From Gammaproteobacteria bacterium (GTDB lineage Bacteria; Pseudomonadota; Gammaproteobacteria; Pseudomonadales; Azotimanducaceae), in contig JAPOWH010000019.1 in assembly GCA_026707735.1 (NCBI GenBank), positions 62,001 through 126,000 on the forward strand: a DNA stretch of 64,000 bases, read 5' to 3'. Both the position numbers and the translations under genes were made by a program. Within the stretch, counting starts at the first letter, position 1; every line of letters starts with the position of its first letter. The notes beneath the pieces are model-generated. The model made no database searches. It was given only the letters and a program-made list of their open reading frames with translations, and had not been told where the DNA came from. Of this stretch, positions 36,510 to 44,343 are shown in pieces.

Positions 36510-37523
36510 ATGAAATCGAAACTTGAATACATTTGGCTCGATGGCTACTTTCCGACGCAGAGCTTGCGGAGCAAGACACGTGTCGAAGAGGATTTTGACG
36601 GCCAATTGGAGTCCTGCCCGATGTGGGCGTTTGATGGCAGTTCCACTGCCCAAGCGGAAGGCAACACATCTGACTTGCTGCTCAAACCCGTGTCGATCTA
36701 TCCAGATCCGGCTCGAAAAAACGGCTTTCTCGTCATGACAGAGGTTCTCAATGCCGACGGCGAACCCCATGATTCGAATGGAAGAGCACAAATTGACGAC
36801 GACGACGATGACTTCTGGTTTGGATTCGAACAAGAATACTTCTTGTGGGACATTGAGACTTCGCTGCCTCCCGGATTTCCCGAGAAAGGATTTCCTCGTC
36901 CCCAGGGTCCCTACTATTGTTCCGTCGGCGCCGAAAACAACTTCGGCCGCGACTGCATCGAACAGCATCTCGATTTATGCCTGGAAGCCGGTATAAATGT
37001 CGAAGGCATCAATGCTGAAGTAGCCGCAGGACAGTGGGAGTTTCAGATTTTTGCCAAAGGCGCGAAGCGAGCCGGAGACGAAACTTGGATTGCCCGGTAT
37101 CTGGCTGAACGTAATGCCGAGGAATTCGGTTATGGAATCAATTGGCATCCGAAACCTCTCGGTCAGACCGATTGGAACGGTTCTGGCATGCATGCGAACT
37201 TCTCCAATACCCCAATGCGCAGTGCTGGCGACGAATCCGTCTTCATCAAGATCTGCGAGGAGTTCGGTTCAAACATTCGACGGCACATCGATGTCTACGG
37301 AGCCGATAACGAACAGCGGCTGACCGGGCTACACGAAACTCAGTCAATCAGCACCTTTTCCTACGGGCTATACGACCGCGGCGCATCCATCCGAATTCCC
37401 GTGGCAACCGTTGAAGCGGGCTGGAAGGGGCGACTCGAAGACCGCCGTCCTGCGTCGAATGCCGACCCCTACAAGGTCGCATCGGTGATTATCCGCACGA
37501 CCAAGGACGCACTCGCAAACTAA
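36510..37523 (+). CDS. glnII: Glutamine synthetase, type II (eukaryote-like)
   Basis: A 337-residue glutamine synthetase, much shorter than the usual bacterial GSI (about 470). It carries the GSII motifs WLDGYFPTQSLRSKTR, WAFDGSSTAQAEGNTSD, the metal-binding FGFEQEYFLWD and the AEVAAGQWEFQI segment, then GIRPASNADPY-like SIRIPVATVEAGW and DRRPASNADPY. It makes glutamine from glutamate, ammonia and ATP. The start at 36510 has AGGAGAA upstream; an earlier TTG at 36504 is in frame. An acidic DDDDDD run at about residues 90-95 is unusual. It ends at a strong hairpin. No GlnB or adenylyltransferase gene is nearby, and GSII is not regulated by adenylylation. Confidence 0.94.
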   Translation: MKSKLEYIWLDGYFPTQSLRSKTRVEEDFDGQLESCPMWAFDGSSTAQAEGNTSDLLLKPVSIYPDPARKNGFLVMTEVLNADGEPHDSNGRAQIDDDDDDFWFGFEQEYFLWDIETSLPPGFPEKGFPRPQGPYYCSVGAENNFGRDCIEQHLDLCLEAGINVEGINAEVAAGQWEFQIFAKGAKRAGDETWIARYLAERNAEEFGYGINWHPKPLGQTDWNGSGMHANFSNTPMRSAGDESVFIKICEEFGSNIRRHIDVYGADNEQRLTGLHETQSISTFSYGLYDRGASIRIPVATVEAGWKGRLEDRRPASNADPYKVASVIIRTTKDALAN

Positions 37524-37534
37524 CAGGTTTTCCT

Positions 37535-37568
37535 GCCAAGGAACGATCTCTTGAGATGGTTCCTTGGC
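37535..37568. terminator. Bidirectional terminator between glnII and enoyl-CoA hydratase genes
   Basis: GCCAAGGAAC pairs with GTTCCTTGGC in a perfect 10-bp stem, extended inside by ATCT/AGAT around a CTTG loop, followed by TTT on the plus strand. It lies 12 bp past the glnII stop and 9 bp before the stop of the convergent gene. Confidence 0.75.
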
Positions 37569-37576
37569 TTTGCGGA

Positions 37577-38551
37577 TCAGTCCTCTAGGTGATTCCCGTA
37601 GGTCTCCCGCAGGGCACGTATGGGCGCAGTTTCCACCCCCAACCTTGACGCTTCAGCCAGCAAGCGTTGATACGCTTGATTGAAACGTGTTGACTTCGAC
37701 CCCTCCTTGCTCAACCAGGCATTGAATTCTGGTTGACGTTTTTCCCTAAACGCAGTGCCGCCTTCGCGGGCATCAGGGTGGTGATCAGTCACAGCTGTTT
37801 TGGCCGCGATTTCATCCAGCGACTGTTCAAAAGATAGATCGTAGGCATTGTAGATTGAACGCTTGAGAAATCTCATGGCAACCTGAGGACCGTTGGCGAA
37901 GTTTCTAGCAACGTCCATAGTTCTTGCCTCCAAGTCATTCGGCTCTACGACTTCATGCAACATGCCGAGATCGTAGGCCTCGTCAGCTAGCACAATTCTC
38001 TTGTTCATCAAGAAGTCCATGGTCTTCGCAACACCGATGGTTTGAACGAGCAAGTACTGGCCGCCCTCATCCGGCAGAAGTCCGAACCTCAAGGTGGCGC
38101 TGCCCAGTCTCGCTCCTTTTGCCGCAATGCGAAAGTCGCATGCAAGAGCTAGCGAAAGTCCAGTTTGGACAGCCACTCCGTTGATCGCCGCAATCGAAAT
38201 CTTGTCGCAGTTGCGCACCGCGAGATTCACTGTCTGCGAAAGGTGTCTCAGTCCTTCATAGGTGCCAATGTCGCTGTCGTGTCCGGGAGGAATGGGAGGA
38301 ACCAGCGCTTCGCCCCCCACAGGCCTGCGTTGACCGGAGATGTCGTCTCCAGCGCAGAACGCTCGGCCCTCGCCAGTGAACACCAGCACTCGCACCGCAT
38401 TGTCCATTTGTGCCTGAACAATGGTTTCGACCAGATCGCGCTTGATTGGCTGCGTCAGGCCATTGAGGCGTTCAGGAGTATTGAACTTAATCCATGCAAT
38501 GCCTGTGTCGCGAAGCTCGACTTCAAACCCAGTGAACGATCCCGTGCGCAT
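37577..38551 (-). CDS. Enoyl-CoA hydratase/isomerase family protein
   Basis: A crotonase-family protein of about 324 residues from the ATG at 38551, preceded by GAGGAGA; the frame is open to 38620. The CoA-binding block appears as FTGEGRAFCAGDDISG and the oxyanion/active-site block as IAAINGVAVQTGLSLALACD with SATLRFGLLPDEGGQYLL. The usual Glu of hydratases sits in the DEGG stretch. It may hydrate enoyl-CoA or isomerise or cleave another acyl-CoA. The C-terminal part (after about residue 230) is somewhat longer than in plain hydratases. It is divergent from the flippase-like gene. Confidence 0.87.
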   Translation of the reverse strand: MRTGSFTGFEVELRDTGIAWIKFNTPERLNGLTQPIKRDLVETIVQAQMDNAVRVLVFTGEGRAFCAGDDISGQRRPVGGEALVPPIPPGHDSDIGTYEGLRHLSQTVNLAVRNCDKISIAAINGVAVQTGLSLALACDFRIAAKGARLGSATLRFGLLPDEGGQYLLVQTIGVAKTMDFLMNKRIVLADEAYDLGMLHEVVEPNDLEARTMDVARNFANGPQVAMRFLKRSIYNAYDLSFEQSLDEIAAKTAVTDHHPDAREGGTAFREKRQPEFNAWLSKEGSKSTRFNQAYQRLLAEASRLGVETAPIRALRETYGNHLED

Positions 38552-38642
38552 GCGATCTCTCCTCGATTGCCTTGAGTCGAATGATAGCCAACCGGCTACT
38601 ATTGCACACCTGAATTCCAAGTGTGCGCCGAGAAAAGACTAA

Positions 38643-39626
38643 GTGTCCGAAACGTCTGACCAGTCCCCTCCAAAAAAGTCCATCTTCAGCCTGCTTTTCA
38701 AACTGCTGACCTGGCTACTGTCGCTTGGGTGCTTTTACTTGGTCTACAGTAGGATCGATGCGGCAGCAGAGCATCAAGGAATTTCTGCCTGGAAGTATCT
38801 GCTGGACTTCTTCGCAGAAGTCAATTGGGGGCTGTGGCTTGCAGTGATGATCCCCTATTCAATTTTCTTTTTTTTCGTCGACACTCACGTCACCTGGCGA
38901 GCCATTCGCTGGTTCAATGCCCCCCACCTTGGATTTACGAAGATACTCCCGATTCGAGCGAGTGCATACATTCTCGCGCTTGTGAACGAACAGGTGGGGA
39001 AAGGTGCGATGTCGTTGTATTTGCTCAAGACGTATCAGGTTCCCGGTTGGAAGGCGTTGTCGACGATGATTTTCATAGGGGTCGTCGAAATCTACCAGCT
39101 CTTGATGTTCTCATCCATGGGGTTGATCTTTCGATTCGACCAGGTCCAGCAAGCATCGTCCATGTTGCCTCTCGACATCATTCTGCCCAGCGTTTTCGCA
39201 GTGGCGTTTCTTTACTTTCCGTTTCACGTTGCGTACTTTCGAGGATTTCTATTCAAGCATTCGAAGCTTCGCGACATCAGCGTGTTGCATGCTTTGCGCA
39301 ATGCGAAGATTTGGCACTACGCCCTTGCTGTCCTCTTCAAGGCGCCAAATTTGATCGGGGCTGTTGTGGTCTACACCATAGCGCTCGGTTTGTTTCAAGT
39401 GGAAGCGAGCGTTGGACAGATGTTGATTTTTCTTCCTTTGATCTTCTTGGCTGCGGCGCTCCCCCTGCCGTTCCATGCCGGAGCGCTGCTACTCTGGACG
39501 GTGCTGTTTCCAGACTATCCAGAAGTCGGAGCGTTTAGTCTTGTAATGCACACCTTCTTCGTAGTGTTCAATGCGCTCATCGGCGTGGTCTTCCTTCCGC
39601 GCGCGAACAAAGAGCTTTTTGGATGA
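38643..39626 (+). CDS. Lysylphosphatidylglycerol synthetase-like (UPF0104) membrane protein
   Basis: A 327-residue integral membrane protein with about eight hydrophobic helices. Its segments NEQVGKGAMSLYLLK and GLWLAVMIPYSIFFFFVDTH resemble the flippase part of MprF/AglD-type proteins (LPG_synthase_TM). No synthetase domain is attached. Start is a GTG at 38643. It ends 6 bp before the stop of the convergent CDP-alcohol phosphatidyltransferase, a lipid enzyme, so a shared theme of membrane lipids is possible but not shown. Function is not known beyond the family. Confidence 0.65.
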   Translation: MSETSDQSPPKKSIFSLLFKLLTWLLSLGCFYLVYSRIDAAAEHQGISAWKYLLDFFAEVNWGLWLAVMIPYSIFFFFVDTHVTWRAIRWFNAPHLGFTKILPIRASAYILALVNEQVGKGAMSLYLLKTYQVPGWKALSTMIFIGVVEIYQLLMFSSMGLIFRFDQVQQASSMLPLDIILPSVFAVAFLYFPFHVAYFRGFLFKHSKLRDISVLHALRNAKIWHYALAVLFKAPNLIGAVVVYTIALGLFQVEASVGQMLIFLPLIFLAAALPLPFHAGALLLWTVLFPDYPEVGAFSLVMHTFFVVFNALIGVVFLPRANKELFG

Positions 39627-39632
39627 TTGCTC

Positions 39633-40139
39633 TCAAGAGCCGTCGCTACGCGATCGCCTGAAGAGCAACGATACTCGATTCAGCATTGAGAATGCTGTCA
39701 TGGCACACATCGCCCATCCGGCAATATAGATGTGGTAGTCGCTAATCCATTGAAATTTCAATGAGTTTTGGACAATGGGGATGGCGACCAACACGAAATA
39801 CGCTATCCCGTTCCATCGCCCCAGCTTGCTGGGTACCAACCCCTTCTTCTTGAGGACTCCAGAATCCAATACATACTGTACGAATGCGGCTGCCACCAAC
39901 CCGCTCAGCTGCCACGGCACAACTTCATGGGTGCTCAGGGCGTAGAGTGCGCAAACCACGAAAAGGCAGTCTGTCGCATGATCGAACAGTCCCCCAAGAT
40001 TTGAAACGCTTCCTTGGCTACGGGCAATTCTGCCGTCCATTACGTCCGTAACTACAGCCGTCACGAATAGGCAGAGACTCAAGAAATAGCGTTGTTGGGA
40101 AATGCTCCAGAAGATCACTGGCGCAATAAGGAAGCGCAC
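39633..40139 (-). CDS. CDP-alcohol phosphatidyltransferase (PgsA-like)
   Basis: A membrane enzyme of at least 168 residues with the complete family motif DVMDGRIARSQGSVSNLGGLFDHATD, i.e. D-x2-DG-x2-AR-x8-G-x3-D-x3-D, followed by four membrane helices. It moves a phosphatidyl group from CDP-diacylglycerol to an alcohol; the alcohol is not identifiable. The listed start is GTG at 40139, but the typical family N-terminus (NSLTLVRFLIAPV) reaches upstream of it. The frame is open to 40181 and contains no ATG, GTG or TTG before a TAG, only an ATC at 40181 and a CTG at 40169. The true start may be one of these. The extended protein would have 182 residues. Confidence 0.85.
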   Translation of the reverse strand: MRFLIAPVIFWSISQQRYFLSLCLFVTAVVTDVMDGRIARSQGSVSNLGGLFDHATDCLFVVCALYALSTHEVVPWQLSGLVAAAFVQYVLDSGVLKKKGLVPSKLGRWNGIAYFVLVAIPIVQNSLKFQWISDYHIYIAGWAMCAMTAFSMLNRVSLLFRRSRSDGS

Positions 40140-40450
40140 AAGAGTCAGACTGTTGGCGGCGGAGAGCAGACTGGTTTTGATCTAGGGCACCCCTAAGAAC
40201 CAAATCTGACTAAGTCTAATTGATTTGAGGCCTAAACCATGGGCATCTTTGCCACTAAACAGCCAAGTTTGTGTGCAAGCAGGACAATTGGCTGCAAGTC
40301 CGTGACTAGTGGCTGATAATGTGATATGTTTTCTCTCCGCTTGTAAGCGAAACCCCGCCGAATGCTAGCACATGCCGTCAAGTTTCCTATTTGGATCGCC
40401 CGGCTGGATAAATTTGCATCCGTTCGAATCGCCAAGCTCAGCAACGTTGT

Positions 40451-40729
40451 CTAAGCCGCTTGCTTCATTCTTTCACGGGCGAGTTCCCAAGCTGCCTGCA
40501 ACCGCATCCAAAAGGATGCATTGCTCCAACCAATTCGTTCAAGAGCCAAAGCCATGGACGGTGAAATTGCGGAACGGCCATTTAGCAGTCGCGACAGTGC
40601 TTGACGACCTATACCGAGCCTTCTTGCCGCTTCAGTAGCGGTCCAACCACATGCTTCGACGTTGTCTCTCACCAGACCTCCCGGATGAGGCGGGTTTAAC
40701 ATGGTGATTTCCGTATCTTCGTCGCGCAT
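40451..40729 (-). CDS. higA: HigA-type antitoxin / XRE-family regulator (orphan)
   Basis: A 92-residue protein with the HigA pattern: HPGGLVRDNVEACGW leader, then a helix-turn-helix TATEAARRLGIGRQALSRLLNGR, then ISPSMALALERIGWSNASFWMRLQAAWELA. In such modules HigA neutralises the RNase HigB and represses the operon promoter. The gene is intact. Upstream on the same strand, 12 bp away, lies a broken higB. With no working toxin the protein may serve only as a repressor, or it may be on its way to decay. The ATG at 40729 is chosen; a second ATG ten codons in (LNPPHPG) would give the more usual HigA length. Confidence 0.88.
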   Translation of the reverse strand: MRDEDTEITMLNPPHPGGLVRDNVEACGWTATEAARRLGIGRQALSRLLNGRSAISPSMALALERIGWSNASFWMRLQAAWELARERMKQAA

Positions 40730-40741
40730 TGTCTTCCTCGT

Positions 40742-41025
40742 CTACTTCAACTTATGGTAGTCCACAAAATCGACATCCACTACTTCGGTTCCTTCAAACC
40801 GAAACATGATTCGCCAATTGCCAGAAACCTTCACGCTACAGTACCCTCTGTATTTGCCTCTTAGTGTATGCAACCCTAGACTAGGTATGTCGCCAGATCG
40901 CTAGGTCCGGTCGCTACTTCCAAAGCTGCGAGAATTGTTCGAATTCGTGGCACTAGGTGTGAAGGCAGTCCGGTGGAGCTATCCTTCGCCGCTAATCTTC
41001 TAAGGCTTTTGTGCCGAAACTACAT
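40742..41025 (-). pseudogene. higB: Broken higB toxin gene
   Basis: Read on the minus strand, two frames together reconstruct a RelE-like HigB toxin. The first frame gives FRHKSLRRLAAKDSSTG then LPSHLVPRIRTILAALEV and ATGPSDL. A shift near 40892 (two extra bases, or one lost) moves to DIPSLGLHTLRGKYRGY then CSVKVSGNWRIMFRFEG and ends at VDFVDYHKLK. In the first frame a TAG (40876-40878) follows soon after the shift. In addition the codon after the likely ATG (41023-41025) is TAG (41020-41022). With two independent lesions the gene cannot make a normal toxin. The order higB-higA and the 12-bp spacing are those of intact modules. Confidence 0.85.
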
Positions 41026-41031
41026 GGTTTT

Positions 41032-41050
41032 TGTCGCGTGTCATGCGACA
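41032..41050. promoter_or_regulatory. Palindrome upstream of higB remnant, possible HigA operator
   Basis: TGTCGC and GCGACA form a perfect 6-bp inverted repeat around GTGTCAT, seven bases before the start codon of the higB remnant. HigA antitoxins bind palindromes in this position. The role is inferred from position only. Confidence 0.4.
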
Positions 41051-41634
41051 GGTACCATTATTTTCTATGTTTTGAGAGCGCATTTCTCGCTTCTAATTGT
41101 GTTGAGATCCGCCATGATCGTAGGTGTCCACAATCAGCGCACTGCGCAAGTGATTTTTGGGGTTGCCTGACGCGCCGTTAGATTGAATGCACAATCCTCT
41201 CGTCCGAGCAACCGTCGATCAGTCTATTTGGATCAGAGAGTCCTTTTATGTGGATCAAACATAAAGCAAGATGTCGGCTCGATGACGGAGCTTATGCTAA
41301 TAGATGTCTACCTGTACTTACTGAGCCGAGTAACGAAACCTATCAGACCATTGATTGTCATGATGATCCACATGCCTTCCGTTGATTGTCATATTGTCGC
41401 AACACTCTTGGTAATGAGCATGCAAGAATTCTCGTAGGGCCGAACGAGGGAAATGTCTCGTTGCGTTTCAAATGGCTATGTCATACGGAATAGTCAATTT
41501 CGCCGAGAACAATCGAGCAGGTGTTGTGTTCGCTCGTATCGATAAAAGGATATAATTCCCTATTAGACTTGTGATTTATCGCACCTAGGATTTGATGCTA
41601 ATGGTTTGGTCTACCCAACGCCAAACACTCTGAA
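41051..41634. other. Gene-free stretch between higBA remnant and def
   Basis: About 580 bp that look less GC-rich than the neighbouring genes. The longest open frame (41183-41437, 84 codons) has no recognisable motif or ribosome site and is not called. A good -10 box occurs near the right end. The stretch may be decayed accessory DNA; no direct repeat or integrase trace was found. Confidence 0.5.
41551..41556 (+). promoter_or_regulatory. Candidate -10 box for the def operon
   Basis: A consensus TATAAT lies 79 bp upstream of the def start codon. No good -35 hexamer is found 16-18 bp upstream, so the promoter is only tentative. Confidence 0.35.
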
Positions 41635-42138
41635 ATGCCAACGCTGCTGCCAATTTTGGTGTATCCACATCCCAATCTTCGTAGGGTAGCTAACCCTGTA
41701 CAAGAAGTCACGCCAGAAGTGGTGACTCTTGTTGACAACATGATCCATACCATGTACGCGTCAAATGGCATTGGGTTGGCTGCGGTCCAGGTGGATCAAC
41801 CCCTGCGAATTATTGTGTTGGACGTATCAGAAGCTAAGGATTCGCCTCACGTTTTCATCAATCCAGAAATCAAAATTGTCGGTGGCAAACAAACATCAGA
41901 AGAGGGGTGTCTATCAGTTCCCGGGTTTTTTGAATCCGTTGAACGCGCCGAGGTGATTCGAGTGTTGGCCCTCGACCGAGATGGTTCTCAATTCGAGACA
42001 GAAGCGGATGGTTTGAAATCCATCTGCATCCAGCACGAAGTGGACCACCTAGATGGCAAGGTTTTCGTTGATTACTTGTCGCGGTTGAAGCAATCGCGAA
42101 TTCGCAAGAAACTGCTCAAAACGAGGGCAGCCGCGTAA
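41635..42138 (+). CDS. def: Peptide deformylase
   Basis: A 167-residue metalloenzyme that removes the formyl group from nascent proteins. All three motifs are present: GIGLAAVQV (GxGxAAxQ), EEGCLSVPG (EGCLS, with the metal Cys) and HEVDHLDG (HExxH, two His ligands and the catalytic Glu). It is the first gene of a tight operon with fmt, rsmB, trkA, trkH and plsC, an order widespread in Gammaproteobacteria. The ATG at 41635 is the first in frame after the candidate promoter. Confidence 0.97.
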   Translation: MPTLLPILVYPHPNLRRVANPVQEVTPEVVTLVDNMIHTMYASNGIGLAAVQVDQPLRIIVLDVSEAKDSPHVFINPEIKIVGGKQTSEEGCLSVPGFFESVERAEVIRVLALDRDGSQFETEADGLKSICIQHEVDHLDGKVFVDYLSRLKQSRIRKKLLKTRAAA

Positions 42139-42149
42139 GCGAAAAGCCC

Positions 42150-43067
42150 ATGCAAATTGGTTTTGCGGGCAGTCCTGAACTTGCTGCCACCACCCTTGAG
42201 GCATTGTTGCAGTCCGGACGCAAGCCTGACATTGTGCTAACTCAACCTCCGCGACGATCAGGACGTCGTAGAGCCATTCAACGTACCCCGGTTCACGAGC
42301 TGGCGGAGACAAATGGGCTCGAAGTCGCTACACCAGTTCGATTGAAGGGCTGCGAACACTTGGTTGACACACTTGACCTGCTCATCGTAGCCGCATATGG
42401 ATTGATATTGCCTCGATCAATACTTGAAGCACCACGTTTGGGTTGCATCAATGTACATCCTTCGTTGTTGCCGCGGTGGCGAGGTGCCTCCCCCGTAGAG
42501 CATGCCATTTTGCATGGCGACACCATTACCGGCGTATCCATCATGCGTGTCGAGCCAGCTCTGGATTCAGGACCCGTCTACGCCACCTCCACCTACGAGA
42601 TGAAGGGAAATGAAACTACGGCTTCGCTAACCTCTTGCCTAGCGAGAATTGGTGCGAGGCTCCTCTTGGAAGTGATGCGCGGTTTCGACGATGGATCCTT
42701 GCCCTGCCCAACTCCCCAAGACACTTCAATGGCAACGTATGCTCCGCAACTCAAGCCCGAACAAGCAAGAATCGACTGGTCCAAACCGGCTACAATTCTT
42801 GAGCGACATGTTAGAGCTTTCTTGGGGCGATCTCCTGCTTTTACGACAAAAGGCGGCATTCGTTTGCGAATCCTGTGTTCAAGAGTAGTCGAAGGGTGCT
42901 ATACCCCAGGATCTATCTATCGACAACGTAAATCCGTCATAGTGGGTTGCGGCCTGGGAGGATTGGAGTTAAACACCGTGCAGCTTAATCGGGGCAAGGG
43001 GACGCCGCTTCCCATTGCATCTGCTCTCAACGGCTATGGCGAGGTTTTCACAGGTGCGTTCGCGTAA
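42150..43067 (+). CDS. fmt: Methionyl-tRNA formyltransferase
   Basis: A 305-residue enzyme that formylates initiator Met-tRNA. The catalytic region shows INVHPSLLPRWRGASPVEHA with the SLLPRWRG motif, and AILHGDTITGVSIM follows. The N-terminal substrate loop PPRRSGRRRAI is visible and a C-terminal OB-like domain completes it. It starts 11 bp after def and its 3' end overlaps the rsmB start by about 30 bp. It and deformylase act at opposite ends of the same cycle. Confidence 0.97.
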   Translation: MQIGFAGSPELAATTLEALLQSGRKPDIVLTQPPRRSGRRRAIQRTPVHELAETNGLEVATPVRLKGCEHLVDTLDLLIVAAYGLILPRSILEAPRLGCINVHPSLLPRWRGASPVEHAILHGDTITGVSIMRVEPALDSGPVYATSTYEMKGNETTASLTSCLARIGARLLLEVMRGFDDGSLPCPTPQDTSMATYAPQLKPEQARIDWSKPATILERHVRAFLGRSPAFTTKGGIRLRILCSRVVEGCYTPGSIYRQRKSVIVGCGLGGLELNTVQLNRGKGTPLPIASALNGYGEVFTGAFA

Positions 43068-44343
43068 CTACAATCCTAACGCATTGGCCTCGCGCGTACT
43101 CAAGCGCGTATTGGAAGGGCAGTCTCTTGAGAGTGCTCTGCAACGCTATCGAGGCACGGAGTTTCGGGCGGAAATCTTCAACGTTTGCTATCAGTGCATG
43201 CGGCATTATTTCTCTTTAGCTGAGCGGCTGCAGAGCATGCTAAACCGTCCTCGCGACCGATTGGACCTAGAAGTGTGGTGTGTGTTGCTTGCGGGAGCTT
43301 GCCAGCTGGAGTACTCGCGAACCCCTCCACATGCTGTCGTCTCAAACGCTGTGGATGCTACGCGAAAGGTGGGCAAATCTTCGGCGTCCTCATTGGTCAA
43401 TGCCGTCCTGCGCAACTACAAGACCGACAGTGAGCTCAAGTCGATCGAAGCCAAGTACGAACTGCCGCAATGGCTGCTCGACAGCATAGAGTCCCACTAT
43501 CCAGACGTGGCTGCTGAGTTGGCCAACGCTCTGATGAGCCGCGCGCCCTTGACACTTAGAGTCAATTCCCATAGGCTATCTCTTGAGGACTTCTGTTCGC
43601 TCTTGGACGAAGCGGGAATCGAGCACTTCCTTCCTGCTACGCCGAATTCCGTGACGCTTGATGAACCAAGATCGATGTCCAGCATTCCGGGATATGACGA
43701 GGGTTACTTTGCTGTGCAGGACCTTTCCTCTCAATTGGCCGTTCCTCTGCTCGAGCCGAACTCTAGCGATCGCATCCTGGATGCATGCTCAGCCCCAGGT
43801 GTCAAGACAGCCCAAATCGTCGATTTGTACCCTGACAATTGCGTGGTTTCCGTGGATGTTAAACCGCAATGTTCCACGTGGAACATGTTGCCGAAGCCCC
43901 AGCTGCGACCGAGACTTGAGACCGTTCAAGGCGATCTGAGAACGACAGGATGGTGGGACAACGTCCCATACCAGCGGATCCTACTGGACGCTCCCTGCAG
44001 CGGCACCGGCACTATTCGACGACACCCCGATCTCAAAGTGGTACGTCAGCATTCGGATGTGCTCGAACTCAAGGAATTGCAGGGAAACCTACTTGCTTCG
44101 GTTTGGGGCACACTTGCCAATGAAGGTCTGCTTGTATACAGCACCTGCTCCTTTCTCCCTGAGGAGAACGACGAAACCATAGAGCGATTTGTTTCCACAC
44201 AATCCGACGCCTTCATCGACCGATTTTGTTTGCCATACGGCGCCTCAACGAATTTCGGTTGGCAGATTCTGCCCACCCGCGCCGGGGGTGATGGGTTTTA
44301 CTACGCCCGACTACGCAAATCAGAGGAGGCTTCGTGCACATAG
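43036..44343 (+). CDS. rsmB: 16S rRNA (cytosine-967-C5)-methyltransferase
   Basis: A protein of about 435 residues with the NusB-like RNA-binding domain first (ALASRVLKRVLEGQSLESAL) and a Rossmann methyltransferase domain after it. The AdoMet site is DACSAPGVKTAQIVDL, the catalytic cysteines sit in DAPCSGTG and YSTCSFLPEEND. It methylates C967 of 16S rRNA. The start may be ATG 43036, GTG 43054 or TTG 43015; all overlap fmt. The coding sequence contains a perfect parS palindrome at 43870-43885, which encodes the residues CSTWNM. The 3' end overlaps trkA by 10 bp. Confidence 0.95.
   Translation: MARFSQVRSRNYNPNALASRVLKRVLEGQSLESALQRYRGTEFRAEIFNVCYQCMRHYFSLAERLQSMLNRPRDRLDLEVWCVLLAGACQLEYSRTPPHAVVSNAVDATRKVGKSSASSLVNAVLRNYKTDSELKSIEAKYELPQWLLDSIESHYPDVAAELANALMSRAPLTLRVNSHRLSLEDFCSLLDEAGIEHFLPATPNSVTLDEPRSMSSIPGYDEGYFAVQDLSSQLAVPLLEPNSSDRILDACSAPGVKTAQIVDLYPDNCVVSVDVKPQCSTWNMLPKPQLRPRLETVQGDLRTTGWWDNVPYQRILLDAPCSGTGTIRRHPDLKVVRQHSDVLELKELQGNLLASVWGTLANEGLLVYSTCSFLPEENDETIERFVSTQSDAFIDRFCLPYGASTNFGWQILPTRAGGDGFYYARLRKSEEASCT
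43870..43885. promoter_or_regulatory. parS partition site inside rsmB
   Basis: TGTTCCACGTGGAACA is a perfect 16-bp palindrome (18 bp with flanking A and T) and equals the parS consensus bound by chromosomal ParB. It lies within the rsmB coding sequence, about 10.4 kb from the oriC spacer. The identical sequence recurs at 50396, which makes chance very unlikely. Confidence 0.93.

Noticed and set aside
41183..41437. 84-codon open frame in the gene-free stretch
   Set aside because: No ribosome site, no motif, and residues look like translated non-coding DNA.
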